From: Bdellovibrio sp. ZAP7
GTDB taxonomy: Bacteria; Bdellovibrionota; Bdellovibrionia; Bdellovibrionales; Bdellovibrionaceae
Direction: 5' to 3'
DNA: 64,000 nucleotides
Assembly: GCF_006874645.1 (NCBI RefSeq)
Contig: NZ_CP030082.1
Location: 2,108,001 to 2,172,000 of the forward strand
The notes beneath the pieces were generated by a model, which saw nothing but the letters and a program-made list of their open reading frames with translations, made no database searches and was not told where the DNA came from. The position numbers and the translations under genes were made by a program. This document shows, in pieces, positions 8,980-16,862 of the stretch; position 1 is the stretch's first letter, and each line of letters opens with the position of its first letter.

Positions 8980-9010
8980 GAGCTGAAAGTCCGAGGTGGA
9001 CTTTCAGCTC
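8980..9010 (+). promoter_or_regulatory. 13-bp perfect hairpin between nrdA and nrdB
   Basis: Arms GAGCTGAAAGTCC and GGACTTTCAGCTC pair perfectly around a 5-nt loop. The sequence after it is A-rich, not T-rich, so it is unlikely to terminate nrdAB transcription. A role in protecting the nrdA 3' end or setting the NrdA:NrdB ratio by processing is possible. Confidence 0.6.
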
Positions 9011-9059
9011 AAAAAAGAGCACCGGTGCCTTTCGCCGGAAAAACTTTTAGGGACTTTTT

Positions 9060-10058
9060 ATGATTTTAGATCCAGGCTTTAACTTAACTCTTCGTCCGAT
9101 GAAATACCCAACTATGTACGAAATGTACAAAAACGGTATCAAGAACACTTGGACAGTGGATGAAATTGATTTCTCTACAGACCTTGTTGACCTTCATTCA
9201 AAAATGACAGCAGCTGAAAGGCATTTGATCTCTCGCCTGGTGGCATTCTTTGCGACGGGTGACTCTATCGTCGGAAACAATCTTGTATTGAATCTTTACA
9301 AGCACGTAAACGCGCCAGAAGGCCGTATGTATTTGTCTCGTCAGCTTTATGAAGAAGCTTTGCACGTTCAGTTCTATCTGACTTTGCTGGATACTTACAT
9401 CCCAAATCCAGATGAGCGCGCGGAAGCATTTGCTGCGATCGACAATATTCCTTCCATCAAAAAGAAAGCGGATTTCTGCTTTAAATGGATCGATTCCATC
9501 AACGAATTGGATCAATTGAACACGAAAGAAGACCGTCGTCGCTTCTTGATGAACTTGATCTGCTTCGCAACTTGCGTTGAAGGTTTGTTCTTCTATGCAG
9601 CTTTCGCTTACGTTTACTTCTTGCGTTCAAAAGGTTTGTTGCAAGGTCTTGCATCTGGCACAAACTGGGTGTTCCGTGACGAATCTATGCACATGGCGTT
9701 CGCTATCGAAGTGATCAAAACAGCGCGTAAAGAAGAACCAGATCTTTTCAATTCTCAAATGGAAGATATGGTTACGCAAATGCTTGAAGACGCTATCGAG
9801 TGTGAGATGGACTTTGCAAACGACGTATTGCAATTGGGTGTTGCCGGTCTTTCTCCAAAAGACATGCGCCAATATCTTGAATACTGCGCGGACCAACGCC
9901 TTGAAAGCTTGAACATCGCTCCACGCTACAATGTGAAAAATCCATTTGGCTTTATGGAACTTCAAGACATGCAAGAACTTGCAAACTTCTTCGAAAGACG
10001 TGTTTCTGCTTACCAAACTGGTATCAGTGGCTCGGTAGCCTTCGATGAGGCGTTCTAA
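9060..10058 (+). CDS. nrdB: ribonucleoside-diphosphate reductase, beta subunit (class I, tyrosyl-radical type)
   Basis: 332 residues with an AGGGA ribosome site before ATG 9060. The diiron four-helix fold is clear: HLISRLVAFFATGDSIV, YEEALHVQFY, CVEGLFFYAAFAY and FRDESMHMAFA carry the Glu/His ligands. In EALHVQFY the Tyr lies four residues after His, the position of the radical Tyr122 of E. coli NrdB, so it should be a tyrosyl-radical enzyme rather than the Phe-containing manganese/iron type. The C-terminal tail (SVAFDEAF) is the acidic peptide that docks on NrdA. The gene end overlaps the next gene by 14 nt. Confidence 0.97.
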   Translation: MILDPGFNLTLRPMKYPTMYEMYKNGIKNTWTVDEIDFSTDLVDLHSKMTAAERHLISRLVAFFATGDSIVGNNLVLNLYKHVNAPEGRMYLSRQLYEEALHVQFYLTLLDTYIPNPDERAEAFAAIDNIPSIKKKADFCFKWIDSINELDQLNTKEDRRRFLMNLICFATCVEGLFFYAAFAYVYFLRSKGLLQGLASGTNWVFRDESMHMAFAIEVIKTARKEEPDLFNSQMEDMVTQMLEDAIECEMDFANDVLQLGVAGLSPKDMRQYLEYCADQRLESLNIAPRYNVKNPFGFMELQDMQELANFFERRVSAYQTGISGSVAFDEAF

Positions 10059-11013
10059 TTTACTTTGGGTATTACTATTTATAGTATGCATGGGGGTGGG
10101 TTTCCTACACGGGTACCTGCCCCAAGGCATTTCTAGGGACTATGTCTTACGGCCTACCAAAGTTCGCATCCTGGTAACAGATGAATCTCTTTTTCCAAAA
10201 AGTATTCAGGAAGAACTGGAAAACGACCTTCGCATTAAATTCGAAGTGACAGTCACTCGCGACTGGAATTCGATACAAGCGAAAGTGATTGCATCCCCTT
10301 CTCAAGACATTTTGCTTTTGCCGTCCTATTGGGCACACACGATGAACAGACAGAATCTTTTGTTTGTGACATCGGAAAATTCTTTATCGCTAAAAATTGC
10401 ACCGGACTTTCTGGATCCCGTCATCACAAAACGCAGCCTTTATTTTTATCCTCTTTATTGGATGAAGACAGGCTTTAAAACTGCAGGCAACAACAGCTTC
10501 GAAGAATTTCTTAAAGACAAGAAAGCCACGACATTGTTTTTATTGAACGACGAAGACTTGTTACTTAATCACTTCCAGATTTGGCAGGACAAAGGCTGGC
10601 TCGCTTTAGTTCAGCAAAAAAAGATTCTCACGTTGCCCCTAGATCAATTGGTTTTAAATGATAAAGCCGAAGGCGCAAGGGAACTTCCCTTGAATGAATC
10701 AAATCCCGATCTAACGGTTCAGGATGACCTAAGCGCCCTTTTGGTATGGGGAGCCGCAATACCTGCTGCCTCTGATAAAAAAGAGCTCGCAATCGAGATT
10801 CTGACGGCCTTAACGGCAAACTCCATTCAGGAACAAAACCTAATGAAGACACCATTTAACAGCACTCTTCAGGAATTAACGACGCCGGCACTTCCGCCAC
10901 AAAGAAGAGCTACGCATATTCGTGAATTGAAATTAAAAGGCACGATCTTGATTGGCACCAAGAATTTGGAAGCACCTAAAAAATTAAGAGATGAGTTTAA
11001 TCTGATCTTATAA
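10045..11013 (+). CDS. membrane-anchored or exported protein, possibly solute-binding-like
   Basis: 322 residues beginning inside nrdB. An N-terminal hydrophobic segment (LLWVLLFIVCMGVGFL) follows MRRSN, so the protein is exported or inner-membrane anchored. The body (TKVRILVTDESLF, DILLLPSYWAHTM, LYFYPLYWMKTGF, AAIPAASDKKELAIEIL) is faintly like the two-lobed fold of polyamine-type binding proteins, but too weakly to name a family. A possible reason for coupling to nrdB is shared growth-phase expression; the sequence does not show it. Its 3' end overlaps the convergent lipoprotein gene by 17 nt. Confidence 0.7.
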   Translation: MRRSNLLWVLLFIVCMGVGFLHGYLPQGISRDYVLRPTKVRILVTDESLFPKSIQEELENDLRIKFEVTVTRDWNSIQAKVIASPSQDILLLPSYWAHTMNRQNLLFVTSENSLSLKIAPDFLDPVITKRSLYFYPLYWMKTGFKTAGNNSFEEFLKDKKATTLFLLNDEDLLLNHFQIWQDKGWLALVQQKKILTLPLDQLVLNDKAEGARELPLNESNPDLTVQDDLSALLVWGAAIPAASDKKELAIEILTALTANSIQEQNLMKTPFNSTLQELTTPALPPQRRATHIRELKLKGTILIGTKNLEAPKKLRDEFNLIL

Positions 11014-11488
11014 CTGTATAGCGAGTCACAGCATTCCCACTCGTGGAGGGTGTGCTGTTCGCATCATATCCCGTCAATGTCAGAACAATTGCATTCGTAC
11101 CATTTCTTAAAGCGGAACCCTTAAGAACAATATTGAAGCGGCCATTGCGGCAAGTTCCATAACCCGTCGCTGTTGAACTGGACATATCATAAACAGCAGA
11201 TGCAGTTGCCGGCGCACCATTTACCGTCACCGTGATTCGGTGAGTGGGAAAAGTCGAAGCATAACAAGCTCCACTCATCTCCACATAACGAGCCGCCACG
11301 ATAGAACCCAAGCTGTAAGCATCGGCCACCAGCTGCAATTCCGTCGAAGAAGGATCGGTATTCAATGTGTGGGAATTTGGATTCGAGGGATCATCCGTCA
11401 AAAGGGAATTATCTGACGTCGGTGCACAAGACACCAGAAGCGCCATCATCGCGAAACTGGTCGCGAATTTAGATAAATCGGTTTTCAT
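10997..11488 (-). CDS. small lipoprotein of unknown function
   Basis: 163 residues with a lipoprotein signal (ATSFAMMALLVSCAP; lipidated Cys in LVSC). The mature part begins with a Ser/Asn/Pro/Thr-rich linker and then a compact beta-rich region (HRITVTVNGAPA, NGRFNIVLKGSALRNGTN, NAIVLTLTGYDA) suggestive of an Ig-like or beta-sandwich fold. An AAAGGA/GGGGGA purine stretch precedes the ATG. It is the last gene of the minus-strand run that begins with the M50 protease, or a separate unit. I do not recognise a family. Confidence 0.75.
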   Translation of the reverse strand: MKTDLSKFATSFAMMALLVSCAPTSDNSLLTDDPSNPNSHTLNTDPSSTELQLVADAYSLGSIVAARYVEMSGACYASTFPTHRITVTVNGAPATASAVYDMSSSTATGYGTCRNGRFNIVLKGSALRNGTNAIVLTLTGYDANSTPSTSGNAVTRYTVIRSD

Positions 11489-11538
11489 AGAAAGTCCCCC
11501 GTTCCTTTAGAATAAACGAGGGAGCGACCAGAACTGAA

Positions 11539-12456
11539 TCAATTTTTAGAAAAGTCCAGTTTTGAGACAATTTTCTGCTCTAAAGCGATCGGGCTTAGGA
11601 ACAAGAAATAAGTGGAAAGCATTATAGTTGCAAAAGGCATAAGCCCCATGAAGATTCCAATCCCCAAATGCATTCCCACCCCTATAAGCAACCAGATATG
11701 GCGACTCTTATTCCAGATCACCATTGGCGGAAAATAGACTTCAAAAATGATCGTCATATAACCCAACACCGGAATCACCCAAGGGATCTGGCGTAGGAAA
11801 CTAAAATCCACTGTCGTCATTTGGGGATTTGCAAGCACGGACCATAAAGCCGTTCCATCCCACCAACTATAACCTTTTAGTTTTTCCCATCCCGTATAGG
11901 CATAGATCGCCATGATCTGAAACTGCATCATGCGAATCATCATACTGGAAACCATGTCCGAGGGCTTAAAGGTTTTCTTTTTACGAATCAAATTCAAGAC
12001 ACTTAAGCGCTCACAGGAGTTCGTAAAGATCAGATAAAATAAGAACAACGAACCAATCACATCCGCACCAAAATGTGCCGGGTAATTGCGATTCAAAAAG
12101 CCGATATTAATAATCCACGCCAGCGCCGTAAATATTCGACCACCGATACCCAGAGTTAATAGCGCAAATAAAATCACAACCAGAATATTGATTTGCAGAT
12201 TCATGGAATCAGGCCAAAAGTTCCAGGAAAACATCGGTCTGCCAAACTCGGGCAGAATCAAAAGAGCTTTATCTTTCGGGAGCCAGCTCGCATCCGTGAA
12301 ATACCACAGATTATAAAACCTCATGATACTCATATACAGAAAAGTCCCGCACAAAGTGATGCGCAGAAATGCCAGCCCTAACAAATTCTGCGGAGCAAAC
12401 CAGAATTCATCCCACAAAGCCCAAGCTTTTTTGATTTGAAATTGAAGATGCTTCAT
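11539..12456 (-). CDS. HTTM-domain integral membrane protein
   Basis: 305 residues with about seven to eight hydrophobic helices (NLLGLAFLRITLCGTFLYMS, INILVVILFALLTLGIG, VIGSLFLFYLIFTN, IWLLIGVGMHLGIGIFMGL). The arrangement and motifs NYPAHFGAD, SCERLSVLNL and GYSWWDGTALWSVLANP fit the HTTM family related to the membrane part of vitamin K-dependent gamma-carboxylase. Enzymatic activity in bacterial HTTM proteins is unproven. It overlaps the upstream partner gene by 4 nt, so the two are translated together. Confidence 0.75.
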   Translation of the reverse strand: MKHLQFQIKKAWALWDEFWFAPQNLLGLAFLRITLCGTFLYMSIMRFYNLWYFTDASWLPKDKALLILPEFGRPMFSWNFWPDSMNLQINILVVILFALLTLGIGGRIFTALAWIINIGFLNRNYPAHFGADVIGSLFLFYLIFTNSCERLSVLNLIRKKKTFKPSDMVSSMMIRMMQFQIMAIYAYTGWEKLKGYSWWDGTALWSVLANPQMTTVDFSFLRQIPWVIPVLGYMTIIFEVYFPPMVIWNKSRHIWLLIGVGMHLGIGIFMGLMPFATIMLSTYFLFLSPIALEQKIVSKLDFSKN

Positions 12457-13013
12457 AGCAACTCCTCGTCACCAGGACTGTTGCAACGAACGGAAGCCTT
12501 GGCTGCGCGACGCTCTTGGGACATATCCAACAAGTTCACTTCGCTTTTTGAAACAGCTTCATCCAGCAATGGAAGAGTGTCGATGACGTGCTCCATGTCT
12601 ATACTTTCTGCTTCGGGAAATTGCTTACACAACCAGGGACCGAAAACTTGGCGCAGGCGACGAGGGTCCATCACCATATAGCGCATGACCGCCCATTCTC
12701 TTTTTCGGGTGAGGCTCGGCATCGTTTTTTCTGATTCCGCAAAAGGAAAAGCTGTGATCAACGGTTCACGATAAGCTCCGTCTTGGGCCATCGGATAATT
12801 CACAACTACTTTGAGATACATCGGATGAGCTGGGTCCGGAGAAAAGAAATTCCATCCAGCATTGAGGCCAACCTGATTTGCATAGGGGCCGAAAAACTTG
12901 GAAGCAACACGCCCAAAGTAAGAACTTACGTTGGGCATGACCATAATTGCACAGATATTATAAACGATCCAGATACTTGCCAGGATCTTAAGTAACGGCT
13001 TCACCTTCGCCAT
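12453..13013 (-). CDS. HTTM-partner membrane-anchored protein (DUF5819-like)
   Basis: 186 residues from the ATG at 13013. A longer frame opens to 13124 but lies wholly inside scpB, and a normal single-helix anchor (LLKILASIWIVYNICAIMVM) starts right after MAKVKP. The motif NAGWNFFSPDPAHPMYLKV resembles small proteins encoded beside HTTM genes elsewhere. The remaining part looks globular and, with one N-terminal helix, probably periplasmic. It overlaps the scpB 3' end by 26 nt and the HTTM gene by 4 nt. Confidence 0.65.
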   Translation of the reverse strand: MAKVKPLLKILASIWIVYNICAIMVMPNVSSYFGRVASKFFGPYANQVGLNAGWNFFSPDPAHPMYLKVVVNYPMAQDGAYREPLITAFPFAESEKTMPSLTRKREWAVMRYMVMDPRRLRQVFGPWLCKQFPEAESIDMEHVIDTLPLLDEAVSKSEVNLLDMSQERRAAKASVRCNSPGDEELL

Positions 13014-14523
13014 CGATCTCGTCCGCCTCTCCATAGAACGGTAGTTCGTCTTCGTCAGATGACTCCCCTTCTTCGTTATCAGCGTATACTTGATCGTCAG
13101 AAGCCATCTCCATGTCTTCATCATTGTCGAAAGCTTCTTCAGCTGCAGTCAATTCATTTTCTAGCTCAGCATCAGCAGACATTTCTTCGGAACCTGTTGC
13201 ATCGATTTCAGCAACTGCCTCTGTCGCTCCACCCTCAGTAGATTCTTCGGAATCAGCTGATTTACCAGCTTTCAATGCTGCCATTTTAGCGGCACTTTCA
13301 GCAGCTTTGATTTGCACCAAAGTCGTTCCAGCGGCCAAAGCATCATCATATTTTTTCAACCAGTTGGCGTCACGAGTCGGCACCGGTTCATCCATCGCCA
13401 AAGCTTCACGGATGTTTTGTGCGCGCTCAAGATCGCGTTTTTCAGCCTGACGGCGTTTTTCTTCTTCAAAGAAAGTCGAAGACGTCGTGATCTCTTCAAG
13501 TTGGTTCGAGATTTTCATCAATTCATCTTCACCAGACGAGTAGCTGACATGCTCAACGTCAGTTGCAACCAATGAATCAGTGATAGATGCCAATGTCGGT
13601 TTTTCTTCCGCCATTTGTTCATCCATACCGTCTGGCAACAATTCGTCGATTTGCGACAAAGTTGGAAGCTCTTTCAAAGATCTTAGACCAAAAATTTCCA
13701 AGAACTTACGAGTTGTACCGTATTGCATAGGACGACCTGGAAGATCTGATTTACCTTCGAAGGAAACCAGATTTTTTTCCATCAACGCACGCAACAAGTG
13801 ACCAGACTCTACGCCGCGGATTTCATCCACATCAGATTTAACACAAGGCTGTTTGTACGCCACGATAGAAAGAGTTTCCAAAGCTGGACCGGAAAGCTTG
13901 AATTGACGAGCTTTCAAAGTGCGTTTTAGGAAATCCATATTGTCGATTTTAGTGCGCAGCTGGTAACCACCTGGAACTTCTTCCAAAGTAACACCACGAC
14001 GGCCACCAGCGTATTCCACAGCCAATTGATCCAAAGCTCTGCGGATTTTATCGCCTTTGATATTTGTACCTTTAAACAGAAGCTTAATCGAAGCCAAAGA
14101 AACTGGACGATCGGAAGCAAACAAGATGCTTTCTACGATACTTTCCAGGCGCTCCTCGTCTACGAACTCAACCTCTTCGATGTCTGCAGATTCAAAGCCA
14201 TCAAGCTCTGTGCCTTCAACAGAAACATCATCAGCACCTTCAGAAGCTTCCATTTCAGCCGCTTCGTCATCAGTTGCTTCTGGTAAGAAGCCCTCAGATT
14301 CTTCCTCTTCTTGAAGGAAGATAGAAGCATCCGCCTCAATACCATCAAGCTCATTCAATTCATCAGAACCTTCTTCTGCAGAAGTTTCTTCTGTTTCTTC
14401 AGCAGTCATTTCAAAAGTGACTTCTTCTGTTTCAACTTCCGTTGCCACAGCAACTTCGGTTTCCATCACTTCTGTGTCTAAAACTTCTTTATTCTTTTTG
14501 GAGTTCTTTTTCTTCTTAGACAT
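12988..14523 (-). CDS. scpB: segregation and condensation protein B with long acidic tails
   Basis: 511 residues, about two and a half times the usual ScpB length. The ScpB core, two winged helices, spans about 125-300: VESILFASDRPVSLASIKLL, GGYQLRTKI, ARQFKLSGPALETLSIVAYK and GRPMQYGTTRKFLEIFGL. Residues 1-125 begin with a Lys-rich start (MSKKKKNSKKNK) and then are Glu/Thr/Asp-rich; residues about 300-511 are again Glu/Ala/Asp-rich and end in an acidic stretch. ScpB dimers bind ScpA and SMC to organise the chromosome. The start is 2 nt after scpA. The tails are probably disordered. Confidence 0.93.
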   Translation of the reverse strand: MSKKKKNSKKNKEVLDTEVMETEVAVATEVETEEVTFEMTAEETEETSAEEGSDELNELDGIEADASIFLQEEEESEGFLPEATDDEAAEMEASEGADDVSVEGTELDGFESADIEEVEFVDEERLESIVESILFASDRPVSLASIKLLFKGTNIKGDKIRRALDQLAVEYAGGRRGVTLEEVPGGYQLRTKIDNMDFLKRTLKARQFKLSGPALETLSIVAYKQPCVKSDVDEIRGVESGHLLRALMEKNLVSFEGKSDLPGRPMQYGTTRKFLEIFGLRSLKELPTLSQIDELLPDGMDEQMAEEKPTLASITDSLVATDVEHVSYSSGEDELMKISNQLEEITTSSTFFEEEKRRQAEKRDLERAQNIREALAMDEPVPTRDANWLKKYDDALAAGTTLVQIKAAESAAKMAALKAGKSADSEESTEGGATEAVAEIDATGSEEMSADAELENELTAAEEAFDNDEDMEMASDDQVYADNEEGESSDEDELPFYGEADEIDGEGEAVT

Positions 14524-14525
14524 TT

Positions 14526-15959
14526 CTACGCCTCAGCTTCAGTCTTAGGATCAGTATCAATAAATTCTTCAAAAATTAGTTCAGATTCAGCAACTACATC
14601 GTCAGATGTCGCAACCATTTCAGCAGCCACCACCGCTACGGCTTCTGCTGGCTCAAAAGTGGCAACTTCAAGTTGTTCTTCAACTTCTGTTTCAATGAAT
14701 GATTCAGAGATCGGCTCAACAACGGTTTCAAACGGTGCCTCCACCTCTGTTTCAGCGACAACTTCCGTCATTTCAACTGTCGTATCTGCAAGGATTTCTT
14801 CAGCAGCAGTGATAGCTTCTTCTGTCATTGCTTCTTCAAGTTGAAGTTCAGCTTCGACTTCAGCTACAGTTTCCTGCGCCATCTCAACAATCACTTCAGA
14901 TGCAGCCACAGTTTCTGTAGCCATCTCTTCTAATTCGCCTTCAGCAGCCAGAATTTCTTCATCCGAGGCAGCCTCTGCGCCACCCTCTTCGGCTTCCAAG
15001 AAGTCCAGCTCTGCATCCATACCCGCAATTTCCGCTGTTAGATCAGACATACCTGCCGTGAAATCCATTGGAGTTTCAACAAAGCTCATTTGAGCTTGCT
15101 GCTCAACCGGAGCTTCATCAGCACTGTCATCCATAAGATCTTCTGTTGGATCGGCTTTTTTAGCGTCAGCCATCATTTGTTCAGCGATTCTGTCAGCGCC
15201 CATAGAATCGTACTCTTCCACGCGGGACAGAACATCTGTTTCGATCGGTTTTTTTGTATCAACCCAGATGTCTGAATAAACTTCTGACTGGTAAAGACCT
15301 ACGAAGCCCATTTTACCAAGCTCAAGCAAAGACAAGAACGTGATCAAAGCCTGACGAGCGCGATCTTCTGTCGCATTCACCAACTCCATCATTGTGATTT
15401 TGCGGCCTACGATAAGGTAGTCTTTCAACTCCAATACGCGGCTGGAGATGGATTGAGCTTTCGCTTTAACTTCGTGGACTTTCTTTTTAACAGAACGCAA
15501 AACTTTGCGATAAGAAGAGATCAACGCAAACAACGCGTTGTCTTCAAGAATGATTTCGTCTTCTTTTTCATCCAGTTTTTCACGGGAACCACGCAACCAA
15601 ACGTCACGACCCACCAAAGGACGATCATAAAGAAGTTTCGCGGCCTCTTGGTATTTTTGGTATTCCAAAAGTTTTTGAACCAACTCTTTACGTGGATCTT
15701 CCTGCTCGATGACTTCGCCGTTCTCATTATATTGAGGCAGAAGCATGCGGGATTTGATTTGGATCAAAGTGGAAGCCATGGCGATGAACTCACCCGCTAC
15801 TTCCAAATCCAATTCTTTCATCAAACGAATATAATCAAGGTATTGCTTTGTGATCTCATGGATTTTGATATCCATAATATCCATCTCTTCCTTGCGGATG
15901 AGATATAGCAACAAGCCCAATGGTCCTTCAAACTTGGGCAATTGAACTGTAATACTCAT
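14526..15959 (-). CDS. scpA: segregation and condensation protein A with acidic C-terminal tail
   Basis: 477 residues against about 250 in typical ScpA. The kleisin N-terminal domain is clear (KFEGPLGLLLYLIRKEEMDI, EFIAMASTLIQIKSRMLLP), as is the C-terminal winged helix near 190-235 (ATEDRARQALITFLSLLELG) that binds the SMC head. From about 240 the sequence is a Glu/Ala/Val/Thr-rich low-complexity tail with no visible fold. ScpA bridges the SMC dimer. The gene is followed after 2 nt by scpB and preceded by the M50 protease gene. Confidence 0.94.
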   Translation of the reverse strand: MSITVQLPKFEGPLGLLLYLIRKEEMDIMDIKIHEITKQYLDYIRLMKELDLEVAGEFIAMASTLIQIKSRMLLPQYNENGEVIEQEDPRKELVQKLLEYQKYQEAAKLLYDRPLVGRDVWLRGSREKLDEKEDEIILEDNALFALISSYRKVLRSVKKKVHEVKAKAQSISSRVLELKDYLIVGRKITMMELVNATEDRARQALITFLSLLELGKMGFVGLYQSEVYSDIWVDTKKPIETDVLSRVEEYDSMGADRIAEQMMADAKKADPTEDLMDDSADEAPVEQQAQMSFVETPMDFTAGMSDLTAEIAGMDAELDFLEAEEGGAEAASDEEILAAEGELEEMATETVAASEVIVEMAQETVAEVEAELQLEEAMTEEAITAAEEILADTTVEMTEVVAETEVEAPFETVVEPISESFIETEVEEQLEVATFEPAEAVAVVAAEMVATSDDVVAESELIFEEFIDTDPKTEAEA

Positions 15960-15993
15960 GAAAGCGGTCCCCTCTAAAACGTTCTGAATGAAT

Positions 15994-16016
15994 GGAATTT
16001 CTGTTTAAGAAATTCC
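15994..16016 (-). promoter_or_regulatory. hairpin over the M50-protease stop, before scpA
   Basis: GGAATTTCT and AGAAATTCC form a perfect 9-bp stem with a 5-nt loop covering the protease stop codon (16005-16007). No U-tract follows on the minus strand. It may stabilise the 3' end or partly attenuate read-through into scpA. Confidence 0.35.
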
Positions 16017-16670
16017 GAACCCAGCCAGAGCTAACGTAAGTAAACTTTGTGCACTCCAAAACACAGGGATTGCCAAAATACGCAATGCACCTGTCAGAAC
16101 TAATCCCATCAAAACCATGCTGGTGATTTGTTCATTCTGTTCCAACTTATAATTCAATTGGGCCGGCAAAAATCTTGCGAGCACTTTACCGCCATCCAGT
16201 GGATGAAGCGGGATCATATTGAAAAACGCCAGGAACAAGTTTGTCATCAAAAATGCTTTTAAAATCTCGAACACCGGTTTGAAATAAATCGATGCGGAAA
16301 AGAACTTCGCCAGGAAGCCAATAAGGAACGCCGCAACAATCGCCAATAGAATGTTTGAAAGCGGACCGGCAAGTGCAATCCAGAACATATCCACGCGAGG
16401 ATTTTTTAAATTACGGGAATTCACCGGGACTGGCTTAGCCCAACCGAAGAAAATCGGAGTTGCCAGAACGATGGACACCAGTGGCAAAATAAATGTACCA
16501 ATCATATCCATATGAACCAAAGGGTTCATGGAAAGACGGCCCATTTGTTCCGCCGTGTTGTCACCACGCAGACGCGCAACCCAGCCGTGTGCAAATTCGT
16601 GAAAGCACAGTGCGAAAAGAAAAGGGATAAAATAAATGCCAATCTTGGCGCCGATTTCTGCAATATCCAT
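16005..16670 (-). CDS. site-2-protease family membrane metalloprotease (M50)
   Basis: 221 residues with about six hydrophobic segments. The zinc motif HExxH is seen as HEFAHGW at residues about 24-30, and the second M50 motif as NMIPLHPLDGG near 153. These are the catalytic features of the short Rip-type S2P proteases, which cut substrates inside the membrane. No PDZ domain is present, unlike RseP. In many bacteria this gene sits upstream of scpA-scpB, as here. Its substrate cannot be inferred from the sequence. Confidence 0.9.
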   Translation of the reverse strand: MDIAEIGAKIGIYFIPFLFALCFHEFAHGWVARLRGDNTAEQMGRLSMNPLVHMDMIGTFILPLVSIVLATPIFFGWAKPVPVNSRNLKNPRVDMFWIALAGPLSNILLAIVAAFLIGFLAKFFSASIYFKPVFEILKAFLMTNLFLAFFNMIPLHPLDGGKVLARFLPAQLNYKLEQNEQITSMVLMGLVLTGALRILAIPVFWSAQSLLTLALAGFGIS

Positions 16671-16700
16671 ATAATTACCTTCAGAGATTAGACGGCAAAC

Positions 16701-16748
16701 CTAGACCCTTGTCTAGTGTGAGAAGTCATTTGCACATAATAAGTGCAA
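16701..16748 (+). promoter_or_regulatory. two inverted repeats upstream of the acyl-CoA dehydrogenase gene
   Basis: CTAGAC-4 nt-GTCTAG (16701-16716) and TTGCAC-7 nt-GTGCAA (16730-16748) lie 115-160 nt before the dehydrogenase ATG in a 192-nt divergent spacer. The second has the size of a TetR/FadR-type operator. No regulator gene is adjacent, so assignment is open. Confidence 0.35.
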
Positions 16749-16862
16749 TCATCATAACACAGTCCGTTAAGAGAAAAGCTCCTGTCCTTCCAACCTCTTG
16801 AATAAAAATCGCGATCTGGATATGGTCTTCCGACTTGTTAATTAACGTATGAGGGAGAAACC

